NCBI GenBank assembly: GCA_032158295.1
Contig: JASTWB010000024.1
Span: 153,501 to 217,500, forward strand
DNA: 64,000 nucleotides
Source: Pycnopodia helianthoides
Taxonomy: Eukaryota; Echinodermata; Asteroidea; Forcipulatida; Asteriidae
Direction: 5' to 3'
The stretch's first letter is position 1, and every line of letters begins with the position of its first letter. Below are positions 44,420-56,013 of the stretch, in pieces. A program made the position numbers and the translations under genes. Below the pieces are notes generated by a model. That model had not been told where the DNA came from. It saw only the letters and a list, made by a program, of their open reading frames with translations, and made no database searches.

Positions 44420-44795
44420 TTTCAGAAACTTCAACTGATCCATCAAGGTAGCCTTTATCCCACGGAATATACCTGTATAAGTATGTGCCTTCATCTGATT
44501 GAGTGACATTAGAAATAACCAACACACTATTTTGAATTTTGTATTGCTCAAGATCACTATTTTGAGTAGTAGTTCCGTGGAAGTATGAAATTATACTCTT
44601 GGGGGATTCCGAGCTTCCCTTTGGACTAAAAGACCAGTATATCGCTTCGGTGTCGTCTGCCGAATAGCCGTTGCCCACCATGTCGGGACAGTCTACAATC
44701 CCTTGACGGCCTCTCTCAAACTCGTATCGTCTCGGGGACACGCCACCGGTACATGAAGCACTTAGAATGACAACGAACAGTGCTTTCTCAATCAT
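44420..44795 (-). CDS. Ig gene 2, exon 1: signal peptide and V-type Ig domain
   Basis: From the ATG at 44795-44793: MIEKALFVVILSASCTGG, a signal peptide. A V-like domain follows with a B-strand cysteine (GIVDCPDM), tryptophan (YWSFS) and SVLVISNVTQSDEGTYLYRY. The F-strand position that normally holds the second cysteine is Tyr (DEGTYLY), so the usual disulfide is absent. A GTGAGT donor at 44419 leaves phase 1. An acceptor-like TTTTTTTTTACAG just upstream of 44811 suggests a 5' UTR exon further up. With the four other exons the model gives about 342 residues: secreted V domain, second Ig domain, stalk, membrane helix and tail. Cell-surface recognition is a plausible role; the ligand is unknown. 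Confidence 0.75.
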
Positions 44796-45029
44796 TTTCT
44801 TTGCTTTCTTCTGTAAAAAAAAATATTTATAAACAAATAAATTATTTTGCACGGTAGATAAACGGCACGTTGAGGGCGCAAGACGTGTCTTTTGATCGCT
44901 CCTGACATCTCTTCTAATATTGTGAGTTTATTAAGACAAAGATCACCTTCCTGTGAGTAACAGTGTATTTGTTATAAATTCTAGTCACTGCTAGACAATT
45001 TTTGAAGAAACTGTGAAAATCTTCTAGCT

Positions 45030-46638
45030 GTGCAGGCCGTTTTTAGACCTCCCAAGTTGACAACAATCCCTTGGAAAGTTGCCATCTTGGGCTCCATCAT
45101 GTATAGCAGAACCCACACGGGAACCAGTGGGGTGAGAAGACCCAATACTATCCGCTTTAGTACACGAGGCCTCAACAAAGCCATTACACCCGAGGAAGTA
45201 TATCAGGCCGTTAAGAAAGAGTTGAATACTACAGCAACAATAAAGTGCAACGCAGAGCTTGAAAACAGGCGGTACAACGTAACCTTCGACAATGAGAGGC
45301 ATTGTGAAATAATCGCAAACTATGGTCTGATACTACAAAAGCTTGCAATCCAGTGTGAAAGAGCCAGCATCCAAAGCTCAGTTGTTGTATACGTGAAGAC
45401 CCCGTATGAGTTTGAAGACCAGGCACTAGTAAACGCGCTCTCCATATACGGCACGGTAGTCAACGTAAGACGCCAATACCACAACTTTGACGAAAACATC
45501 GAAACCGGAGTCCGAGAACCTAAAGAAGCCAATTCCGAGCTACCTCAAATTAGATGGTTTTTCTCTTCCGGTGAGATACCGCGGCCAGGTAAAAACGTGC
45601 AAGATATGCCAAGCAATAGACCACCCCGTCCGTGGCCGATGTTTTGTGTGCGGAAGCTATGATCACCGGGCATCGTGGCATGACAACAACAATGTAGACG
45701 ATGACCACGAACTTAGCACCCAAGGTTACTACTCAGCCTCCGAATCAGACAACTCGAGTCGAACACAAATTATCTTCATACCACAACATCCTGGAGAGAA
45801 AACCACTAGAGAAAGACAACAAGAAGAGAAAGGAGACAACGAGGGCGGACAACAGCACACCGAGACTGAACCCAAATCTAAACCAAAATTAGGGCAGGGT
45901 TTTTGGGACGAGGCCGTCAGGAAAGAAAATACACGAAAAAGGAAAGAGAGAAAATCCGAAGGTGAAAGCGATGGAAAAGATTATAGAAAAATAGCCAAAG
46001 ACGACGAAGTAGAAAAGGAAGACAACATGGAACAAGAACAAGAACAAGAAGTAGAACAGGAAGCAGATATGGAACAGTAACAAGACCCAATAACGGAACG
46101 GCAAGACACACCGATAGAACAAGAAGTAGAACAGGAAGCGGATATGGAACGGGAACAAGACCCAACAACGGAACGGCAAGACACACCGATAGCCGCACCA
46201 CGGATAACACCTACTCTGACGACTCCAAAGGGAACCCCAGAAGCAAGCCAACAGCAGGCAAACCCACAGGCTACCCTGAAAGCTAAACCAACGACTGCTT
46301 CAAAAGCAACGCCAAAGGTTACTTCACAAAACCCTCCAAAGGCTGCTCCAAGAAATCCGACAAACTTGAACCCACAAACTGCATCGTCAACCTCCTCTAA
46401 GAACGATCCCAAGGTTACCCCGCAAACAGTCGCAGAGGACCCGCCACAGACTGAACCGCAGACCGACTCACAGGTCAACACTTTTTCGGCCACACCGATG
46501 AAACCGACGGAGACGGAGAATGGGCAACTTACACAAGAGGAGGAGTACAGCGACAACGCAAGAAACGAACAAACTGGCAGAGAAAAAAGACCATCAATGA
46601 TAGCTCCCAAGAACGACCTAAACAACAGAAACAGTTAA
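45030..46638 (+). pseudogene. LINE ORF1-like (Gag-like) protein, broken
   Basis: The first frame (45030-45560) has an RNA-binding-like fold (NRRYNVTFDNERHCEIIANY). A frameshift near 45490-45560 leads to LDGFSLPVRYRGQVKTCKIC with a cysteine/histidine knuckle (CKIC ... CFVCGSYDHRA), a pattern found in ORF1 of non-LTR retrotransposons. Acidic and Glu/Gln repeats follow, then an in-frame TAA at 46078 and a Thr/Pro/Ala/Gln-rich tail to 46638. ORF1 proteins bind element RNA. No ORF2 follows. It may be a domesticated fragment but the breaks argue for decay. Confidence 0.65.
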
Positions 46639-47878
46639 GTCAGAGATCTAAAGGTTGTAACAACAATTCCAGGGTGCTTAACAATACCTAAGTTTCTTTT
46701 CACTTTAAATATGATAAGGTTAATTCTACTCAGCGTAATGCTTAGGGTTAGGGTATTGGTTTAATTTGAGAGTACAAGTGGAATAAATGGAGCTGTTTAG
46801 CTCCACAATCACGGGAAAAAAAAACGGCACGTAGCCTTACGATGCGGTGTTACCTCCCTACTACAGCCAAATAATCGATTTTCAAATCTGGGTAAGATGA
46901 AAGATGTAAGGGATGTGTGGCTCCCCTCTTACAATAAATATAGAACGCTATCATATTTTTATATTTTTAAGTCCAAACATAGATACCACTTGCTTAATTA
47001 GTAAACATTTTTACACTTTAGATTTCATGTTACAATGTATTTTATCAAGCAACAGCAGCAAGGTCAATTAAGCTTTATACATGTACATCATTTGCATAGA
47101 TCCAAGTTAATGAAACAAAGCATTTTTTTATAACAATACAGTTTGTTGAAGGTTTAATTATCAGTAAAGCTTTAGTTAATTATTATATAAATAAGTAAGC
47201 GGTCACAAGCTTCGTGTTTACTTCTGCTTTGGTTTTCCCCAGTAATAGTGGGTTTGAGGTCACTGCATGTCCTGATTCTACAGGTTAATTGTGCGGTTAT
47301 TTTCATCCAATGTTGAACTTAATTTTTCAAAATGTATACTCAGAGCTTGACAAAGGGACTAATATTATTATTATTTTTGTTTTTAGTTAAAAAAGGGTAT
47401 GAACAGGTTAAATAGAGAACTTGGTATTAAGAGAAGCACAAGTGTGTTTGTACAACTGGCATAATGTAATATGGCCATGTGTTTGTGCTTATGGTTTTGA
47501 TTAATTTAATGTAGGCCTCACTTTAAAACATTAATATCATTGTATTTTATTAACTTGTTTAAACAAATTACCATAATTTAATGAACTGTAAACTTTGCAA
47601 TTGCTTATAGATTGCAGGTGGATTTGTGTTTTGGGGTTGGGTTTGCTGCGCTCACTGGTGCTCAAGGATTGCCTAGCTTGTTTTTTTTCTGTCCTATAGT
47701 TCTACACGGTTGCTGAGTAGAGAACGAAAACGTGTAAAACTGTGACAAACAACTCAAATCACTGCCTGCCCTGATTCTACAGGTGCAGGTTTGTCATCCT
47801 TACAGATTCATAACAATGTTAAATATAGATGTTTCTAGGCCCGGGGAGTTACAACCAACAGAAGTAGACGTACAAATG
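46639..47878. other. No gene seen; AT-rich
   Basis: No convincing open frames. It may include the 3' part of the LINE. Contains a single TTAGGGTTAGGG at 46741, too short to be telomeric. Confidence 0.45.
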
Positions 47879-48299
47879 GCGTGTCGTGGCCGAGCGGATA
47901 AGAGCATGCACCGGACTCAAGATCTGATGTTTCTGTTCAGCAGAGTGTGGGTTCGAGTCCCGGTCGTGACACTTGTGTCCTTCAGCAAGACACTTAACCG
48001 TTATTGCTTTGTCCTTCGGATGGGACGTAAAGCCGTTTGTCCCGCGTGTTGTGTAATGCACGTAACCAGTGCACTTATCGAAGGGGTTCGCCCCGGTGTT
48101 CCTAGTTTGATTGGCAGCATAATGCGCCACAGCACCTTGTAAACCATTACATTGTGCTATGTAAAGGAATAGGTCTCAAAACTTCAAAAAGTAGCTCCAC
48201 ATAATCTTGCAGGAAAATACTGACTGTTGAAGCGCCTTGAGCGTCACTGAGTGACGGATATGAGCGCTATATAAGAAGCTACTATTATTATTATTATTA
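47879..48299 (+). mobile_element. tRNA-Leu-derived SINE
   Basis: The first 92 bases resemble tRNA-Leu: box A GTGGCCGAGCGGATAAGAGC, a CAA anticodon in ACTCAAGAT, a long variable region and box B GGTTCGAGTCCC. A central domain with TCCTTCGGATGGGACGTAAA follows, which is widespread in marine invertebrate SINEs. The tail is GCGCTATATAAGAAG plus (ATT)n, a LINE-type 3' end used for retroposition. Transcribed by RNA polymerase III in its family. The tRNA part is not a functional tRNA gene. Confidence 0.85.
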
Positions 48300-48721
48300 T
48301 ACAAACCCATTACGCACAGCTGGTGATATTCATGCGTAAAACCCTTATCGGTCGCGTACCTTAATCACAAAATTGTTTCACTGATTTTATTTGCGTTCGG
48401 CAATTACGCCAAGCATTTTGTTTTAAAAAAAAAAAAGAAGGGAGTTCACAATGTATATCCCACAATTTGTTTTCGTTGATTTACCATGCTTTCTAATTCA
48501 TTGCAAGTGAAAGATATTTACAGTTTAACATTTCTCGTCATACATTTTCAGTTACATTTTACATTCCCGAAATTAAATTGCACAAGTTGCCGGTATGACG
48601 TTTTAGGAAATCAAAATCTAAAAATCCTGCTGCGCAGTGCCATACGTTATTGTGTTAATGACGAGAAAATTCTGACAATTTTAAACTTTATGATTTTTTG
48701 TGAACTATATATTTTCGTCCC

Positions 48722-49060
48722 CATATGTGCACAAAATGTACTTTATTCTTATAAAGAATGAGTTAAGTAGTTTCTGATAACCCTTGCTTGAAATATGTGG
48801 CAAAGCAAATTGCCACGAGGAAATCATTATTCCGACGGTTATTGCTTATTTTGACAACTTAGTGTGAGTCTCAATTTTAACTTTTATGTTGTATTTTGGG
48901 CTATTATTTCCCCATATTTGTGCACAATGTACTTAAATCTTATGAAGAATGAGTTAAACAGTTTTCTTATAATCCTTGTTTGAAATAAGTGACAAAACAA
49001 AATACCACATGAAAATCAATATTCCGAGGGTTATTGCTTATTTTGAAAAATTAGTGTGAG
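48722..49060. repeat. Tandem duplication of about 150 bp
   Basis: 48722-48870 and 48912-49060 are diverged direct copies (TGTGCACAA, AAGAATGAGTTAA, TTCCGACGGTTATTGC / TTCCGAGGGTTATTGC). Non-coding. 48300-48721 and 49061-49503 hold nothing recognisable. Confidence 0.7.
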
Positions 49061-49503
49061 TTGTGTGGGACAGTGGAAATGTCAAAGTTCAATGTTCAGC
49101 AGTTTTCAAAGTACTTGTCAAACCCGCACCTACGCTACTAACACAAAGCCATTTTTTTATTATTTATTTTTAATTCTCGCGGAAAGTTTAGTTGCATGCC
49201 AACACATCTAAAGTCATAATTAACACACGAAATTTCACAAACATGTATTTTATAAATTTCAATACAATTAGTTAATGTGTTCTAATAAGTTGCAGTAGAG
49301 CGTGGGTACATTTACAATATTGTTATAACATAATTGCAATATGCACCAAACAACCAATCTGTGAATTGTTTCACTGTGCTTTGTTTTATGCAATAATTTG
49401 CTTTAAAAAAACACTTCATTTCAGTAGTGATAATTGAATTTCTGAAAATAAATAAATCAAACTGATTCAAACTCTACCTTTATTTACTTATATCAAACTA
49501 TTT

Positions 49504-49939
49504 TTAACCCTCGGAGAAGCAACGTGGTGAAAAAATTCTCCACATATTCCAAATATGGTCATAATTTTTTTTTCAATGGGCTAAAAAAGCCACGATTTTT
49601 TGTATTCGACACCCCTCGCATACACCACAAGCCTGTAGACTCCCATTGGCCAGGCTATAACCACTGCCGAGTAAGAATTATTTAATGACAGCAGTCCCAA
49701 GGGACAGCTATGCCCTTGGGAATTGTAACTTGATATCTTAGTGAGCCAACTCCTTGTGCCATTATCTCTTTGTGTCAACCCTGTGCCGCCCAGAGCTAAA
49801 ACAGACAAAAGCCCTGTGGAGATTAAAATTGCTTTGGGCTTGCAGGAGGGGGTCATTGACCTAAAAAACTGGGTGGTGAAAAAATTCTCCACCTGGATCC
49901 ACCGCGTTTTACAGAAGGGCCCGCTGCTCCGAGGGTTAA
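49504..49939. mobile_element. piggyBac-like MITE
   Basis: TTAA at both edges (49504-49507 and 49936-49939) with terminal inverted repeats CCCTCGGAGAAGC / GCTGCTCCGAGGG. The internal left end shares CACATATTCCAAATATGG with 4050-4239 and the right end shares sequence with 3064-3167. No transposase. The 103-codon minus-strand frame inside is not a gene. Confidence 0.85.
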
Positions 49940-51565
49940 CTTACAAAAAATGGAAAAAAACTGTCTGATATTAATGTGATAAAATAATTATAAACTCCCT
50001 TCAAAATATACATCATTCTCAAGAAATGAGATTAAAATTTCGTTCTAAAAAACAATTTAACTTGCAAATGAAAAGAACACAAATTTAATGCAAATCTCGG
50101 ATTTAAAATAACAGAAACATTATCATACCACACAATACCACACATTGAAGAAATAAAAATAGTCTTTTACTGAAAATGTACAGTAAAACTAACCATACTT
50201 TTGAATCGAGGAAAGTTCCCAAACTGTGTAACTTTCTTTATTTATAATGAAGCTCAGTTGACTTCTGACTAATTGAACAATGACCAAATGTACTTTGCTA
50301 TTCATTTACTTTTTCAAACTCTAACATTGATCCAATTTTGTTTTGTGTGTGTGTGTTAAGTTAGATACAAATATTTTCTGACAAAAGAATGAGTGGTTTT
50401 TTAAACTTATAGATCCCTGTCATTTGATTGGTGGACCATGCGTCACGTGTCAGATTTTTATCAAGCCATGTATACTGTTTCGATGTTCCAAAATTTAATA
50501 TATGAGTCATGTAGTGATGAACATATGATACTTGAGACACTTCACGCATATAGTTATTGCGTAAAGCATTATTAGCGTGTGCGTATAAGCTTGCATGAAA
50601 TAGACTGGCCTCGTGGTAATTTGTTTGCTATATTGTACTGATATACCTCCATAAATTGTTATATTAGAATCACCTCATAATAAAAGACCGTAATAGGAAG
50701 TACTTTAATTAAACTGTGGTTGGGAGTAATGTAAGTTTGTTTCTGGCCTTCGGGGCTAATAATTCAGTAAATATTTCTGACTGTCCACCACGCAAGAAAT
50801 TGGCAAGTATGTTAAGGTTGGTGAGTCTGATCGGATGGCAGTAGTGTTGCTCCCTCCAATTGTCAAGGTCGTTTAGTCTGATGTTACTGTGGATGGTATA
50901 TCTCTTTTACTGTTAGACTGTAAGAAAACCAAGGAGAATATACATGTGTATATATTTTTAACAGTACACAACAAAATTAACAGGCATATTCTGGGGGTGG
51001 GATTTGGACCCCCGACAATTGCCATTCTCAATAGTACACAAATTACAAAAATCGAGTTAACTTTTCTTTAATTTCAACACAATTTACTTTATAGTTAAAT
51101 TCAAAAATATGTAGCTTATAAGCAGTGGTTAACAAAACAAATTTACATTAACTTAGATCAAATGAATGTATGGTAACAATACAAAAGTTGTAGTTCTTTC
51201 CCCAGGGTAGCTCTTTCCCCATTTAACTTAACACATGTACATTAAGCTCGCTTTTCCTTTTAAAAGCATTCAAAATTCTATGGCCCACTTAAAAATGTTA
51301 CATAGACTTTACAGTTCATGAGCATACCATTATTATTTCCACTTGATACAAATGAGCTGTGATCTTAAATCATACCTTTCTAAGTCCAGAGAATGTTAGG
51401 TGGTGTATAGGTGAAGGTGATTCATCTTTGCATGTCTGTCTTACCTAAAGTGCATGGGATGAAAATGTTTTTAGATTAACAGATGTGGTTATAATCCCTT
51501 TAATCTTCTTGTTTAGTTCCCTTTGGTATTTAATGCTAAAATTACAAAGAGATATACAATTATCC
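49940..51565. other. No gene seen
   Basis: AT-rich, no recognisable open frame, splice-flanked exon or repeat family. Confidence 0.5.
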
Positions 51566-51576
51566 CCCCCCCAAAA

Positions 51577-51578
51577 AA

Positions 51579-51642
<64 letters not shown>
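51577..51642. repeat. (AAT)n(AT)n microsatellite
   Basis: About ten AAT units then about 15 AT units. Confidence 0.9.
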
Positions 51643-51644
<2 letters not shown>

Positions 51645-52286
51645 TGATGACACACACCGCAAACTCAGAGAATCGCATTGGATTCACCAACTTAAGACAG
51701 TCCAACCCTTTGGACTTAACATCAACACCGGTGTCAAATAAATTCCCACTTCATTTACTGCTTACTTATTTATTTTATGTAATATAAATACAATTACTGG
51801 TAATAACCTGTTCTTTCAATGATTGATTTGTTTTCCATTCTTAAGTTGTTTTAAAAATCATATTTTCTCCACTGGCTAACTGTTACCGTTCTTTTTCTCG
51901 ACAAGTTTTTTGGAGATCGACCTGTTCTTTTCCTAATAACCCCTTCTCTCCACAGACTTGTTGTTCTATAATTACCTCCCTTTCACATTGTTGTATATAC
52001 TTTGGTCCTGTTCCCTATTGTTAATTGCATCATACCCGATGCCTCGTGCCCCTTAATCCTGTCCTTTCATGTCTCCCGCCTGGTCCAGTAATCCTCCCTT
52101 TCACTGACCATCCTTTTGTCCCCACCACATAACTCTGATTGGTTCTTGACCGCCCCATTGTTTGTAAACTAATAACTTTGATTGGCTATAATTTTCCCTC
52201 CTTTTTCTGGATACCATCCCATTGTTCTTTGCCTCTCTTTTTTTGCTATAAATGGATATGTTTTTCGTTTGTGCTTGTTTTTGCCT

Positions 52287-52313
52287 CTGACGAAGGTCCG
52301 GTTTGGATCGAAA
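52287..52313 (+). ncRNA. Hammerhead-like core motif in Penelope 5' region
   Basis: CTGACGA followed by a possible 5-bp stem (GGTCC/GGATC) and GAAA, matching the conserved core CUGANGA-stem II-GAAA of hammerhead ribozymes, which are documented in Penelope-like elements. I could not build convincing stems I and III or place the cleavage triplet, so activity is doubtful. Confidence 0.3.
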
Positions 52314-52539
52314 GCTAAGGCCATCTACCCTACAAATTTTATATATATCCCTTCGTGGTGATCCCTTTGAGTTGCTTGTTCTTTGTTTTTACTCGTCATT
52401 ACCATATCCATTTTATCCTTCCCTTTACCTCACCTGTTCTTTTCAGAACATTTCCCAACAAATGCATATTTCCTATTTACCCACAATTGTTAATAACATG
52501 TTCTTTCCACAGGATTTTGTTAACTTATTCTCTCCACAG

Positions 52540-55500
52540 GCTTATAGATAACCCACTCCTTTTCACAGGTTCCATAACCCGTTCTCTCCTCAGGATTGTA
52601 TTAACCTTTTTCTCTCCACAGATTTATAAATAACCCGTTTTGTCCACTGGTTTCATAACCCGTTCTCTCTACAGGATTTTGTTAACCTACTCTCTCCACA
52701 GACTTATAAATAACCTTTCTCTCTCCACAGATTTTTAAATAACCCGTTTTGTCCACAGGTTTCATAACCCGTTCTCTCTACAGGATTGTGTTAACTTTGT
52801 CTTTGTACATGTTTTATAAATTACCCGTTTTGTCCACAGGTTCCATAACCCGTTCTCTCTACAGGATTGTATTAACCTTTTTCTCTCCACAGATTTATAA
52901 ACAACCCGTTTTGTCCACAGGTTTTATAACCCGTTCTCTCTACAGGATTGTGTTTACTTTGTCTCTGTACATGTTTATAAATTACTCGTTTTGTCCACAG
53001 GTTCCATAACCCGTTCTCTCTACAGGATTGTATTAACCTTTTTCCCTCCACAGATTTATAAATAACCCGTTTTGTCCATAGGTTTTATAACCCGTTCTCT
53101 CTACAGGATTGTATTAACTTTGTCTTTGTACATGTTTTATAAATTACCCGTTTTGTCCACAGGTTCCATAACCCGTTCTCTCTACAGGATTTTATTAACC
53201 TTTTTCTCTCCACAGATTTATAAATAACCCGTTTTGTCCACAGGTTTTATAACCCGTTCTCTCTACAGGATTGTGTTAACTTTGTCTTTGTACATGTTTT
53301 ATAAATTACCCGTTTTGTCCACAGGTTCCATAACCCGTTCTCTCTACAGGATTGTATTAACCTTTTTCTCTCCACAGATTTATAAATAACCCGTTTTGTC
53401 CACAGGTTTTATAACCCGTTCTCTCTACAGGATTGTGTTTAATTTGTCTCTGTACATGTTAATAAATAACTCGTTTTGTCCACAGGTTCCATAACCCGTT
53501 CTCTCTACAGGGTTGTATTAACCTTTTTCTCTCCACAGATTTATAAACAACCCGTTTTGTCCACAGGTTTTATAACCCGTTCTCTCTACAGGATTGTGTT
53601 TACTTTGTCTCTGTACATGTTTATAAATTACTCGTTTTGTCCACAGGTTCCATAACCCGTTCTCTCTACAGGATTGTATTAACCTTTTTCTCTCCACAGA
53701 TTTATAAATAACCCGTTTTGTCCATAGGTTTTATACCCGTTCTCTCTACAGGATTGTATTAACCTTTTTCTCTCCACAGATTTATAAATAACCCGTTTTG
53801 TCCATAGGTTTTATAACCCGTTCTCTCTACAGGATTGTGTTTACTTTGTCCTTGTATATACATGTTTATAAATTACCCGTTTTTCCACAGGATTTATAAC
53901 CCGTTCTCTCTACAGGATTGTATTAACCTTTTTCTCTCCACATATTTATAAATAACCCGTTTTGTCCACAGGTTTCATAACCCGTTCTCTCTACAGGATT
54001 TTGTTAACCTATTCTCTCCACAGACTTATAAATAACCTTTCTCTCTCCACAGATTTTTAAATAACCCGTTTTGTCCACAGGTTTCATAACCCGTTCTCTC
54101 TACAGGATTGTGTTAACTTTGTCTTTGTACATGTTTTATAAATTACCCGTTTTGTCCACAGGTTCCATAACCCGTTCTCTCTACAGGATTGTATTAACCT
54201 TTTTCTCTCCACAGATTTATAAATAACCCGTTTTGTCCACAGGTTTTATAACCCGTTCTCTCTACAGGATTGTGTTTAATTTGTCTTTGTACATGTTAAT
54301 AAATAACTCGTTTTGTCCACAGGTTCCATAACCCGTTCTCTCTACAGGATTGTATTAACCTTTTTCTCTCCACATATTTATAAATAACCCGTTTTGTCCA
54401 CAGGTTTTATAACCCGTTCTCTCTACAGGATTGTGTTAACTTTGTCTTTGTACATGTTTTATAAATTACCCGTTTTGTCCACAGGTTCCATAACCCGTTC
54501 TCTCTACAGGATTTTATTAACCTTTTTCTCTCCACAGATTTATAAATAACCCGTTTTGTCCACAGGTTTTATAACCCGTTCTCTCTACAGGATTGTGTTA
54601 ACTTTGTCTTTGTACATGTTTTATAAAATTACCCGTTTTGTCCACAGGTTCCATAACCCGTTCTCTCTACAGGATTGTATTAACCTTTTTCTCTCCACAG
54701 ATTTATAAATATACCCGTTTTGTCCACAGGTTTTATAACCCGTTCTCTCTACAGGATTGTGTTTAATTTGTCTCTGTACATGTTAATAAATAACTCGTTT
54801 TGTCCACAGGTTCCATAACCCGTTCTCTCTACAGGGTTGTATTAACCTTTTTCTCTCCACAGATTTATAAACAACCCGTTTTGTCCACAGGTTTTATAAC
54901 CCGTTCTCTCTACAGGATTGTGTTTACTTTGTCTCTGTACATGTTTATAAATTACTCGTTTTGTCCACAGGTTCCATAACCCGTTCTCTCTACAGGATTG
55001 TATTAACCTTTTTCTCTCCACAGATTTATAAATAACCCGTTTTGTCCATAGGTTTTTATAACCGTTCTCTCTACAGGATTGTATTAACCTTTTTCTCTCC
55101 ACAGATTTATAAATAACCCGTTTTGTCCATAGGTTTTATAACCCGTTCTCTCTACAGGATTGTGTTTACTTTGTCCTTGTATATACATGTTTATAAATTA
55201 CCCGTTTTTCCACAGGATTTATAACCCGTTCTCTCTACAGGATTGTATTAACCTTTTTTCTCTCCACATATTTATAAATTACCCGTTTTGTCCACAGGTT
55301 CCATAACCGTTCTCTCTACAGGATTGTATTAACCTTTTTCTCTCCACAGATTTATAAATAACCCGTTTTGTCCACAGGTTTTATAACCCGTTCTCTCTAC
55401 AGGATTGTGTTTAATTTGTCTCTGTACATGTTAATAAATAACTCGTTTTGTCCACAGGTTCCATAACCCGTTCTCTCTACAGGGTTGTATTAACCTTTTT

Positions 55501-55975
55501 CTCTCCACAGATTTATAAACAACCCGTTTTGTCCACAGGTTTTATAACCCGTTTCTCTCTACAGGATTGTGTTTACTTTGTCTCTGTACATGTTTATAAA
55601 TTACTCGTTTTGTCCACAGGTTCCATAACCCGTTCTCTCTACAGGATTGTATTAACCTTTTTCTCTCCACAGATTTATAAATAACTCGTTTTGTCCACAG
55701 GTTTTATAACCCGTTCTCTCTACAGGATTGTATTAACCTTTTTTCTCTCCACAGATTTATAAATAACCCGTTTTGTCCATAGGTTTTATAACCCGTTCTC
55801 TCTACAGGATTGTGTTTACTTTGTCCTTGTATATACATGTTTATAAATTACCCGTTTTTTCCACAGGATTTATAACCCGTTCTCTCTACAGGATTGTGTT
55901 AACTTTATCCCTGTACATGTTTATAAATAATCCGTTTTGTCCACAGGTTTTATAATTCGTTTTTTTTTTTTCATA
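52540..55975 (+). repeat. Satellite array, about 80-bp units in higher-order pairs
   Basis: Roughly 40 copies of two alternating variants, together about 160 bases. Key pieces: TTTTGTCCACAGGTT, ATAACCCGTTCTCTCTACAG, CCTTTTTCTCTCCACAGA, and TTTGTCTCTGTACATGTTTA. Blocks at about 52.68-53.0 and 53.98-54.3 kb and longer blocks at 53.4-53.9 and 54.7-55.2 kb are nearly identical, so larger segmental duplications are present. Many repeats contain pyrimidine-CAG, as in splice acceptors. The open frames with repeated ITRSLYRIV are artefacts. Confidence 0.9.
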
Positions 55976-56013
55976 CAGGATTGTGTTAACTTTTTTCAAT
56001 GACATAACTCATC

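Noticed and set aside
45889..46625. Minus-strand frames of up to 214 codons
   Set aside because: They are antisense to the low-complexity tail of the LINE ORF1; they contain only Ser/Cys/Val-rich complement of Gln/Glu/Thr codons.
46741..46752. Telomere repeat
   Set aside because: Only two TTAGGG units in AT-rich DNA; chance or an isolated remnant.
47879..47972. Functional tRNA-Leu gene
   Set aside because: It is followed directly by a SINE central domain and LINE-type tail, and the acceptor stem pairs imperfectly. It is the SINE head.
49581..49892. 103-codon minus-strand gene
   Set aside because: It lies wholly within the TTAA-flanked MITE and shows no domain or splice context.
52749..55955. 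Open frames with repeated ITRSLYRIVLT
   Set aside because: They follow the satellite unit, change frame with each indel and have no conserved protein content.
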